DNA from: Bacteroidaceae bacterium
GTDB taxonomy: Bacteria > Bacteroidota > Bacteroidia > Bacteroidales > Bacteroidaceae
Assembly (NCBI GenBank): GCA_023227685.1
Contig: JALNVG010000034.1
Coordinates: forward strand, 1-16,163
Direction: 5' to 3'
DNA length: 16,163 nt
A model generated the notes under the pieces. That model ran no database searches, was not told the origin of the DNA, and was given only the letters and a program-made list of their open reading frames with translations. This document shows positions 7,315-14,580 of the stretch, piece after piece (the first letter of the stretch is position 1; every line of letters begins with the position of its first letter). A program made the position numbers and the translations under genes.

Positions 7315-9732
7315 ATGAAAAAAATCCTATTGACACTAGCATTAACAGTTATAATGCTCACGACTTATGCACAGACAAAACAGTACATGGGCTATCCATT
7401 CACACCAGTCCCCTTTACTTCTGTGAAAGTTGTAGCCAACAGTTTTTGGGGACAGCGGTTAAAAGCTAATCGCAAAGTAACCATTCCTCTCGCATTCAGC
7501 AAATGTGAAGAAACCGGAAGATACGAAAACTTCATTAAGGCAGCACATCCATCCGACAGCAATATCGTAAAAGGATATCCTTTTGATGATACTGATGTAT
7601 ATAAGGTTATCGAGGGAGCAAGTTATTCTCTACAAACATATCCTGACAAAAAGCTGGAACATTATATTGACAGCATACTCGTTATTGTTGCAGCCGCTCA
7701 GGAACTGGACGGATACCTATACACTGCTCGCACTCAGAATCCCAAACATCCCCATGAATGGGCGGGTTCAAAACGATGGGAAAAGGTAGAAGACCTCAGT
7801 CATGAACTTTATGATTTAGGACACATGGTTGAAGGAGCCGTTGCTTATTATCAGGCTACCGGTAAACGAAATTTTCTAAATATAGCCATCAAATATGCCG
7901 ACTGCGTATGTCACGCTATCGGCAACAAGCCGGGGCAAATAACCGTTGTACCCGGGCATCAAATAGCCGAAATGGCTTTGGCTAAACTTTATCTGGCCAC
8001 TGGTGATAAAAAATATCTGGATGAGGCTAAATTCTTCTTGGATCAACGGGGAAATACGGCCCATAAATCTGAATACAACCAATCACACAAACCGATTGTC
8101 GAACAAGACGAGGCCGTAGGACATGCTGTCAGAGCCGAATACATGTATTCAGGAATAGCTGATGTAGCTGCACTTACAGGAGATAGTGCATATATTAAAA
8201 CTATTGATAGAATCTGGAACAATATCGTCAGCAAGAAATATTATATCACCGGCGGTGTTGGTTCGAAAAGTGATGGTGAGGCTTTCGGAAAAAATTACGA
8301 ATTACCAAACATGTCAGCTTATTGTGAAACTTGCGCCGCTATTGCCAACGTATATTTCAACTATCGTCTCTTTTTACTTCATGGCGAAAGCCAATATTAC
8401 GACGTGTTAGAACGCACCCTATATAACGGACTCATCTCCGGTGTCTCTCTGGATGGGGGCAGATTCTTTTATCCTAACCCGTTACAAAGCATGGGACAGC
8501 ACCAACGTCAACCATGGTTCGGCTGTGCCTGCTGCCCATCGAATATTTGTCGTTTCATCCCATCATTGCCCGGTTATGTATATGCTGTAAAAGATAAATC
8601 AATTTATGTGAATCTATTTTTATCAAATACTTCTCATATCAAAATAGCAAAAAAAGATGTATTGCTACAGCAAATTACACAATATCCCTGGAACGGCGAT
8701 ATCAAACTTTGCATATTAAAAAATACAGCCAAAGATTTTGAACTGAGAATTCGTATTCCAGGTTGGGTAAAGAATGAAGTTGTTCCCAGCGACCTGTATA
8801 TTTACAATGATGACCTATATCCGGAATATACTATTAAAGTTAACGGACAACAGATGAAAAGTAAATTAAAACAAGGATATTTCTGCATTAGCCGCCGTTG
8901 GAAGAAAAATGATCAAGTAGATATTCATTTTGATATGATGCCCAGAACCGTTAAGGCTAATAACAAAGTGGAAGACGACAAAGGAAGAATAGCTATAGAA
9001 AGAGGCCCGCTAGTCTATTGTGCCGAATGGCCTGATAATAACTTCGATGTACTGAGTGCATTTATGAATCAAAAACCAAAGTTCGAAGTAATCAACAGAC
9101 CCGATTTGCTTTACGGAATTGACCAACTGAAAACTGACGCACAAGTTTTATCTTACGATAATAGTGGAAAATTAACAGTCAAAGATGTCAAACTTACGCT
9201 TATTCCTTACTATGCATGGGCACACCGCGGCTCAGGAAACATGGCTGTTTGGCTACCTCAACAACTCAGTGCCGCACGTCCTACAATGCCTCCTTCTTTA
9301 GCTTCTAAAAGTAAAATCGAAGCTTCACACCCAACGAAATCGATTACCGCTATTAACGACCGACTCCTTCCAAAGGATGAAAACGACCGTAGCATACCCT
9401 ATTTCCATTGGTGGCCCAACAAAAATACAACGGAATGGATTACTTACACATTCCCAAAAGCAGCCACCATCTCTTCTTCCACCGTATATTGGTTTGACGA
9501 TGGTCCTTGGGGAGGATGCCGCGTACCTGAATCTTGGAAATTACTTTATCAAGACAATTCTGGTCAATGGAAACCAATAACCGGTACTGATAAATATGGT
9601 ACAAAAAAGGGTACGGCAAACACCGTTCATTTTGACGCTATTAACACCATTGCAATAAAACTCGAAATAAAACTTCCAACCGAAAATTCTTCCGGAATTT
9701 ACGAATGGGAAGTAAATAAAGCTTCTAAATAA
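7315..9732 (+). CDS. Glycoside hydrolase family 127, beta-L-arabinofuranosidase-type, with C-terminal discoidin-like domain
   Basis: The predicted product is a retaining exo-enzyme releasing beta-L-arabinofuranose. GH127 is known for cleaving beta-1,2-linked arabinose of hydroxyproline-bound oligosaccharides in plant extensin; some members act on pectin side chains. The signal peptide ends TYAQ (about residue 20), so the product is periplasmic. The (alpha/alpha)6-barrel includes GYPFDDTDVYKVIEG and the catalytic region YITGGVGS...GE with Glu322. The zinc site is complete: Glu338 and Cys340 in CETC, then Cys406 and Cys407 in CACCPSN, the first being the expected thiolate nucleophile. Beta-sandwich domains follow (to about residue 650). 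The last ~130 residues (GPWGGCRVPESWKLLYQD, ending YEWEVNKASK) look like an F5/8C (CBM32-like) module, giving 805 residues against roughly 650 for single-module members. The stop is 7 bp from the S9 gene, so the two are cotranscribed. Confidence 0.93.
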   Translation: MKKILLTLALTVIMLTTYAQTKQYMGYPFTPVPFTSVKVVANSFWGQRLKANRKVTIPLAFSKCEETGRYENFIKAAHPSDSNIVKGYPFDDTDVYKVIEGASYSLQTYPDKKLEHYIDSILVIVAAAQELDGYLYTARTQNPKHPHEWAGSKRWEKVEDLSHELYDLGHMVEGAVAYYQATGKRNFLNIAIKYADCVCHAIGNKPGQITVVPGHQIAEMALAKLYLATGDKKYLDEAKFFLDQRGNTAHKSEYNQSHKPIVEQDEAVGHAVRAEYMYSGIADVAALTGDSAYIKTIDRIWNNIVSKKYYITGGVGSKSDGEAFGKNYELPNMSAYCETCAAIANVYFNYRLFLLHGESQYYDVLERTLYNGLISGVSLDGGRFFYPNPLQSMGQHQRQPWFGCACCPSNICRFIPSLPGYVYAVKDKSIYVNLFLSNTSHIKIAKKDVLLQQITQYPWNGDIKLCILKNTAKDFELRIRIPGWVKNEVVPSDLYIYNDDLYPEYTIKVNGQQMKSKLKQGYFCISRRWKKNDQVDIHFDMMPRTVKANNKVEDDKGRIAIERGPLVYCAEWPDNNFDVLSAFMNQKPKFEVINRPDLLYGIDQLKTDAQVLSYDNSGKLTVKDVKLTLIPYYAWAHRGSGNMAVWLPQQLSAARPTMPPSLASKSKIEASHPTKSITAINDRLLPKDENDRSIPYFHWWPNKNTTEWITYTFPKAATISSSTVYWFDDGPWGGCRVPESWKLLYQDNSGQWKPITGTDKYGTKKGTANTVHFDAINTIAIKLEIKLPTENSSGIYEWEVNKASK

Positions 9733-9739
9733 AAAACAG

Positions 9740-11989
9740 ATGAAAAATAAAAAATTAAGCACATTGATTGCTCTTGTTCTTTTTTCAACTCTAACTTTTG
9801 CTCAAGGAACATTAGCTGATTATAATCGTGCATACTCAATGAAAGAAAAATACAGTAGTAAAAATGTATTCTATTCGAACATTACACCGGAATGGATAGA
9901 CAAGACTCCTGTCTTTTGGTATATTCGGAATACCCCAAATGGAAAATTTTACATTGTTGTCAACGCTGATAAAAAAACAAACAGTGTTTTATTTGACACA
10001 AAAAAACTTGCTCTTGAACTAAACAAGGCTTCCGAACAAGAAGTAAAAGCCGAAAACCTTTCTTTATTAAAACTACAAGTAAACCACAGTCTGGATTCTT
10101 TATCGTTTGTCTTCAACGGCAAAAATTGGAACTATGCTATAAAAACAAACAAACTAACAGACAATGGTTTATTACCACCGATTCCAAAACCACGTAACTG
10201 GATGGAAGTGGATGACGAAAAAGATTCTTCACCTGTTCCTTCACCTGATGGAAAATATACTGCCTATATCAAAGACAATAATATTTACGTCAAGGATTTA
10301 TCCACCGAAAAAGAAAAACGCCTCAGTATAGATGGCACAACGGGTAACTACTATTCAGCTTACATACAATGGTCACCCGATAGTAAAAAAGTTGCTTCCT
10401 TCAAAATCCGTCCGGTAGAAAAAAATTATGTATATTATGTAGAATCTTCTCCATCCGATCAATTGCAACCAAAATTGCATAAACAGGAATATACTAAACC
10501 GGGCGACGAACTACGCTTTAAAACACCGGGAATTTTCGATATCAAATCCGGTAGTAATCTCATTCCTTCTACAGCTCTATTCAGTCATCAATATGACCTA
10601 ACAGGACTGAAATGGAATAAAAACAGCAAAGCAATAACATTTGAATACAACCAACGAGGTCATCAAGTATACAGAGTACTCGAGATGTCTGCCGAAACAG
10701 GAAATGTACGAACAATAGTCAACGAAACAAGCGATACTTATGTAAACTATCCCCGATACTTTCGCTACGATTTATCTGATGAGACTCAACTCATCTGGAT
10801 GAGCGAACGCGATAATTGGAATCATCTTTATATGTATAATCGCCTAACAGGCGAACCTGAATATCAAATAACCAAAGGGCATTGGTATGTTCGTGAGGTT
10901 ATCCGGGTGGATGAAAAGAAAAAGCAGATTTATTTTTCAGCCAATGGAATGAAAAAAGACGAAGATCCATACCTTATTCGTTATTATCGTATTGATTTCG
11001 ACGGTAAAAACTTAACCTGCCTCACTCCCGAAGAAGGTATGCATCAAGCTTGGTTTTCAGCAGATATGAAATATTTAGTAGATGTCTATTCAATGGTCAA
11101 CAAGGCACCGATAGCTGTTCTTCGTGAAGCAAAAGATGGAAAAATAATCATGCCACTCGAAAAAGCAGATATCAGTCAGTTACTGACTAATGGATGGAAG
11201 GCACCTGAAGTTTTTAAAGCTAAGGGACGTGACGAAAAAACAGATATGTGGGGAATAATCATACGTCCTTCAAATTTTGATCCCAACAAGAAATATCCTG
11301 TTATAGAATATATTTATTCAGGACCTGGTGATCAATATGTACCAAAAAAATTCATCTCCTATAATTGGAACATGACTGCTATAGCCGAACTGGGATTCAT
11401 TGTTGTACAAGTAGACGGAATGGGAACCTCTTTCCGTTCACGCGCCTTTGAAAATATGTGCTATAAGAATTTAAAAGATGCAGGACTTCCGGACCATATT
11501 GCATGGTTAAAAGCTGCAGCCGAAAAATATCCACAAATGGATATTACACGTGTAGGCATCTTCGGAGCCTCAGCAGGTGGACAAGAATCTACTGCGGCCG
11601 TCCTCTTTCATCCCGAATTCTATAAAGCTGCTTATTCAGCTTGCGGATGTCATGATAACCGAATGGACAAAATTTGGTGGAACGAACTTTGGATGGGATA
11701 TCCCATAGGAAAACAATATGAAGAATGTTCTAATGTAACCAATGCACACCTATTAAAACACCCACTCATGCTTGTTGTCGGTGAACTGGATGACAACGTC
11801 GACCCTTCATCAACCATGCAATTAGTTAATGCACTTATTAAGGCAAATAAGAATTTTGAACTGATTGTCTTACCGGGCATACATCATACAATGGGTGAAA
11901 GTTTTGGCGAGCATAAGCGTTTCGACTTTTTCACCCACCAGCTTCTTCACACCAATCCGCCAACTTGGAGCCTGGTGAAATATAAATAG
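9740..11989 (+). CDS. S9-family (DPP-IV/prolyl oligopeptidase-like) secreted serine hydrolase
   Basis: This is an alpha/beta-hydrolase peptidase of the prolyl oligopeptidase clan, predicted periplasmic from a signal peptide ending FAQG (about residue 22). A DPP-IV-type beta-propeller spans about residues 165-480 (SPDGKYTAYIKDNNIYVKDL, WSPDSKKVASFKI, the PGD/TPG segment near 254-264). The hydrolase domain (about 510-749) carries the nucleophile Ser611 in GASAGG, Asp685 in GELDDNVD, and His716 in PGIHHTMGE. Two oddities stand out. The nucleophile elbow is GASAGG rather than the usual GWSYGG. The DWxYEEE-type Glu motif, which anchors the peptide amino-terminus in dipeptidyl peptidases, is absent: only ten residues separate LSIDGT from WSPDSKK. 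Classical dipeptidyl peptidase activity is therefore doubtful. Prolyl endo- or exopeptidase, or an esterase on decorated glycans, are options. Last gene of the operon, 7 bp after GH127. Confidence 0.9.
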   Translation: MKNKKLSTLIALVLFSTLTFAQGTLADYNRAYSMKEKYSSKNVFYSNITPEWIDKTPVFWYIRNTPNGKFYIVVNADKKTNSVLFDTKKLALELNKASEQEVKAENLSLLKLQVNHSLDSLSFVFNGKNWNYAIKTNKLTDNGLLPPIPKPRNWMEVDDEKDSSPVPSPDGKYTAYIKDNNIYVKDLSTEKEKRLSIDGTTGNYYSAYIQWSPDSKKVASFKIRPVEKNYVYYVESSPSDQLQPKLHKQEYTKPGDELRFKTPGIFDIKSGSNLIPSTALFSHQYDLTGLKWNKNSKAITFEYNQRGHQVYRVLEMSAETGNVRTIVNETSDTYVNYPRYFRYDLSDETQLIWMSERDNWNHLYMYNRLTGEPEYQITKGHWYVREVIRVDEKKKQIYFSANGMKKDEDPYLIRYYRIDFDGKNLTCLTPEEGMHQAWFSADMKYLVDVYSMVNKAPIAVLREAKDGKIIMPLEKADISQLLTNGWKAPEVFKAKGRDEKTDMWGIIIRPSNFDPNKKYPVIEYIYSGPGDQYVPKKFISYNWNMTAIAELGFIVVQVDGMGTSFRSRAFENMCYKNLKDAGLPDHIAWLKAAAEKYPQMDITRVGIFGASAGGQESTAAVLFHPEFYKAAYSACGCHDNRMDKIWWNELWMGYPIGKQYEECSNVTNAHLLKHPLMLVVGELDDNVDPSSTMQLVNALIKANKNFELIVLPGIHHTMGESFGEHKRFDFFTHQLLHTNPPTWSLVKYK

Positions 11990-11998
11990 AAAATTATA

Positions 11999-12124
11999 GA
12001 TACGCCCTCATTAAAAGGAATGCGAATATGGAACTTCGAGTGCCTGATCAATTAAATGAAGTAACTTATAGCTATCTTCATCTATGATCGAAGAAAATTC
12101 CCTCATTAATTGTGGGGGCGTATC
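11999..12124. repeat. 9-bp inverted repeat spanning the convergent gene junction
   Basis: GATACGCCC (11999-12007) recurs inverted as GGGCGTATC (12116-12124), separated by 108 bp. In addition CCCTCATTAA occurs directly at 12005-12014 and 12100-12109. The left copy begins in the 21-bp gap between the S9 gene and the convergent kinase fragment; the right copy is inside that kinase gene. No compact terminator hairpin lies in the gap itself, so transcripts from the two sides probably overlap. The repeats may be coincidence or a trace of a rearrangement at this junction. Confidence 0.3.
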
Positions 12125-12637
12125 TTTATCCAAAAGCTCACAACATCTCATGATGTTACCCAATGGTATACAAATGTCATGTCGGATATTCTCAATAAAC
12201 CGATTTTCCGTCTCATCAAACTGTTCACTTAACTTTCTAGCTTTAACAAGAACATCAACATCATGCAACTCAGTTAAAATATACGTTTGACCACCAAAAA
12301 GGATACGTGATTTTATCATAACAGCCTCGTAGCACCTTCCATTAGAATCCCTGCACAATAACTGTTTATTATTTGTTATCCCTGTCTGCGCAACTTGAAG
12401 ATCCATACCAACCAACAACTCAGGATCACTATATATCACTTGACGGTATAATGTATTGCTACACACACAAATTCCGTTAAGCGTAAAATTCATTAAATGA
12501 ACAGGAAAAGGGAAATTATCAAATATCATATTGAAATATAACTTGCGCCTCTTATATCGCATTTTCCAACTCCACCACTTGTACACCGTGAAGCTGCTGA
12601 CTAAGACGAAAACAACTATTGCAATTATTAGCATCAT
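12011..12637 (-). CDS. Membrane PAS-HisKA protein lacking the kinase ATPase domain
   Basis: This is a sensor-kinase-like protein of 208 residues without a catalytic domain. One N-terminal transmembrane helix (residues 2-18, LIIAIVVFVLVSSF) is followed by a basic WWSWKMRYKRR anchor, a PAS-like domain (about 35-130), a short coiled linker, and a HisKA-like phospho-acceptor helix pair (about 145-202) with His153 in NIRHDICIPLGNI. The usual HE/DIRTPL reads HDICIPL here, so the His and Pro are kept but the R-T is replaced. The protein ends (VPYSHSF) just where the ATPase domain should begin. Its ATG overlaps the stop of the complete kinase upstream (ATGA, 12634-12637), so it is translationally coupled to that gene. 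It may be phosphorylated in trans by, or heterodimerise with, its neighbour; or it may be a kinase truncated by deletion at the PUL junction. Confidence 0.75.
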   Translation of the reverse strand: MMLIIAIVVFVLVSSFTVYKWWSWKMRYKRRKLYFNMIFDNFPFPVHLMNFTLNGICVCSNTLYRQVIYSDPELLVGMDLQVAQTGITNNKQLLCRDSNGRCYEAVMIKSRILFGGQTYILTELHDVDVLVKARKLSEQFDETENRFIENIRHDICIPLGNIMRCCELLDKDTPPQLMREFSSIIDEDSYKLLHLIDQALEVPYSHSF

Positions 12638-13977
12638 AACAAAACCCCCACTTTCATCTTATCACCTCTCACCATCTTCATTTTCTTACCATCAGACTCA
12701 AAGTAGATACCGTATTGACGCATTGATAAAATTTTACGTATTGCACCAACATCTACTTTCGGATTAATAGACTCGGTGCCACAATAAACAGTACAAGGTG
12801 TAGATACCCAAAATAAAGAGCCCACACCTACCCTTGAATACACTCCGATCTTGCAAGGTTTATGCAGCAGTAACTCTTTACATATGAAAAGACCTAAACC
12901 ACCTCCCGGACTGAAATTATCTATTTTTTCAAAACGATTAAAGATTTTTACCCAATTTTTCTGCGGAATACCAATTCCTGTATCCTGAATATACCAAAAT
13001 AAGGTTTTACCTTCCAACAAATAACCTATTTGCACCTGTCCTCTTGTTGTATATTTAAATGCATTTTGAATGAATTGCTGTAAAATAAGATGACAAACCT
13101 CAGGCATTGTAGCAATCTGTAAATAAAGATAAGGAAAATCAAACCGGACTTTTACTTGGGGACGATTAAAGGTTTCTTTAATGCTTCTTAACTCTAAATG
13201 GATAAAATGATTCAGTTCTGTCTTCTTTGACACCATAAGCAATTCATTCGAATGAATCTTAGAAATTAACAAGAAATTGTCTATTAACAGATAAAGTCTT
13301 TTACTACCGTCTTTAATTATAGCAACAAAATCCTGTCTTTCTTTGCTCTCTTCAGCAGAAAGGAGCAAGTCTTTGTACCCGATGATTGAATTCAGCGGGG
13401 TACGAATTTCATGATTAATATTTCTAACAAATTCTATCTGTCGCTCTTTACTTTTACGAACCTTTTCTCTGACAGATAGAAGTTCTGTGATATCTATTCT
13501 GATCATAAATATAAAACGATGCACGCCATCCGTCATATATTTTTTATAAGTATCCGTATTGATTAATTTTCCACTCTTAAGAATAATGGTTTCCTCGGCA
13601 TGAAAAGTCTTTTTCGTTTTAAAAACTTGTTGATTAACTGTTATGGTCTGCTTTACATCATAGAAATCCCGACCGGCGATCAATGATTCTTTATCTACAT
13701 AAAAGATATCCTCGAGAGCTTTGTTCCAATAAGTAACCCGGAATCGATTGTCAACATCAAGTAAGGCAAATGGCACACTCAAACCATTAAAGATACTAAA
13801 TTGAAATTGATTCTCTGTTTCTTCTTTATCTCTCAATCTTTTTATACGGGGATTAATAAAAACTACGATAAAAAAGGTAGCAAACAAAAATAGAATAGCC
13901 AAACTATCCGAAGTATTAAGGCTATGATCTTTTAATATGATTGCTTGTAAACAAGCAATTAATTTCACTATGTCCAT
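12634..13977 (-). CDS. PAS-domain membrane sensor histidine kinase
   Basis: This is a complete two-component sensor kinase of 447 residues. It has a single transmembrane helix (about 25-43, LAILFLFATFFIVVF), a PAS domain (about 58-170, with YWNKALEDIF), and a HisKA domain with His189 in NHEIRTPLN. The HATPase domain shows the N-box Asn305 (QQFIQNAFKYT), G1 box DTGIGIP (332-338), F-box IFNRFEKI (about 345-352) and G2 box GGGLGLF (358-364). A tail of about 50 residues after the ATPase (roughly 395-447, basic KKMKMVRGDKMK) matches nothing I know. The N-terminus before the helix is short, so there is no large periplasmic sensor; the PAS domain probably senses a cytosolic or membrane-proximal signal. 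No response regulator is adjacent, so its target is unknown. It is transcribed towards the PUL, and a role in PUL control is not supported beyond proximity. Confidence 0.9.
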   Translation of the reverse strand: MDIVKLIACLQAIILKDHSLNTSDSLAILFLFATFFIVVFINPRIKRLRDKEETENQFQFSIFNGLSVPFALLDVDNRFRVTYWNKALEDIFYVDKESLIAGRDFYDVKQTITVNQQVFKTKKTFHAEETIILKSGKLINTDTYKKYMTDGVHRFIFMIRIDITELLSVREKVRKSKERQIEFVRNINHEIRTPLNSIIGYKDLLLSAEESKERQDFVAIIKDGSKRLYLLIDNFLLISKIHSNELLMVSKKTELNHFIHLELRSIKETFNRPQVKVRFDFPYLYLQIATMPEVCHLILQQFIQNAFKYTTRGQVQIGYLLEGKTLFWYIQDTGIGIPQKNWVKIFNRFEKIDNFSPGGGLGLFICKELLLHKPCKIGVYSRVGVGSLFWVSTPCTVYCGTESINPKVDVGAIRKILSMRQYGIYFESDGKKMKMVRGDKMKVGVLL

Positions 13978-14188
13978 TTAAAAAGTATTTTCATACCTCA
14001 TAAGAAAAGATTTTATATTTTCCCTAAAAATTATTATTTAAAATATATACATTAAATTCATTATTATATTTATTTCTTAATTTAATTGGATGAATACACT
14101 TATGAACAATTATAATTAATATTAAAAATATTTTACCAATCATATGGACGTTCTTTGACTGAAAAATAATATTTTTTTATTTATTTAA

Positions 14189-14220
14189 TTTTAAAACGTT
14201 TACTCTAGGACGTTTTAAAA
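14189..14220. repeat. 11-bp perfect inverted repeat in the divergent region
   Basis: TTTTAAAACGT (14189-14199) and ACGTTTTAAAA (14210-14220) flank a 10-nt spacer. No gene ends here, since both neighbours start from this region, and no T-run follows the stem on either strand, so an intrinsic terminator of a flanking gene is unlikely. The symmetric ACGT core and spacing of about two helical turns between arm centres would suit a dimeric regulator site or a cruciform. Confidence 0.5.
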
Positions 14221-14346
14221 AATTCAATTGTCATACGTACACTTATCCAACTCTTCTCAAAGCTAATATTTTTTATCATATCTACAAAATAATTCTTAAT
14301 TTTTTTTACTTAATATTATAAAAGACATAATACTATAAAACAATTT

Positions 14347-14364
14347 CATTCGTATTTATGAATG
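14347..14364. repeat. 18-bp near-palindrome CATTCGTATTTATGAATG
   Basis: Seven of the nine pairs are complementary when folded about its centre: a G/T mismatch sits at the sixth pair and the centre is TT. It lies about 215 bp upstream of the MutS-like start. It could be a protein-binding site, but AT-rich DNA generates such palindromes by chance fairly often. Confidence 0.2.
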
Positions 14365-14548
14365 TATCTTTATTCTATTTATTCAAAAAATTAGATTCTT
14401 AAAAGATAGATAAAATGCCATATACACACTTTGTATACCGATAACAAATCTATTCTATAATAACAGATTAAGTAATTAACATGTTAAAAATATTCTAAAG
14501 ATAAAAAATATAAATTGATCAAAAGAAAAGAATGAATCGTTTTTTTAC

Positions 14549-14556
14549 TTACTTTG
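14549..14556 (+). promoter_or_regulatory. Candidate Bacteroidetes -7 promoter element for the MutS-like gene
   Basis: TTACTTTG matches the Bacteroides primary-sigma -7 consensus TAnnTTTG with one mismatch and is followed by CG, close to the frequent TTTGC context. It ends 24 bp before the ATG at 14581, giving a short plausible leader. I see no clear TTTG box at the -33 spacing, so the call rests on the -7 element and its position. Confidence 0.35.
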
Positions 14557-14580
14557 CGTCTTAATTTATACAGAATAACG

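Larger units (their letters stand above)
13978..14580. other. 603-bp AT-rich divergent intergenic region
   Basis: The region separates the start of the leftward kinase operon from the start of the rightward MutS-like gene. It is very rich in A and T runs. I see no convincing coding frame, tRNA or known RNA. It holds an 11-bp perfect inverted repeat (14189-14220), a near-palindrome (14347-14364), a repeated GGACGTT (14146-14152 and 14208-14214) and a promoter-like element close to the MutS-like start. At about 600 bp it is longer than needed for two promoters, so an unrecognised small RNA is possible. Confidence 0.6.

Noticed and set aside
12084..12290. Short plus-strand frames opposite the kinase genes (also 12531-12767)
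   Set aside because: They lie inside well-supported kinase coding sequence on the other strand and show no domain or start context of their own.
12634..13977. The kinase pair as the PUL's own regulator
   Set aside because: PUL sensors are normally hybrid two-component or SusR-like proteins with a large periplasmic domain and a DNA-binding domain; these kinases have neither, and no response regulator is nearby.
14445..14452. CAAATCTA, a perfect TAnnTTTG on the minus strand, as kinase-operon promoter
   Set aside because: It would leave a leader of about 460 nt before the kinase start and no TTTG is found at the -33 spacing.
13978..14580. CRISPR array, tRNA or insertion sequence in the large intergenic region
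   Set aside because: No regularly spaced repeats, cloverleaf-like sequence, transposase frame or paired terminal repeats with target duplication are visible.
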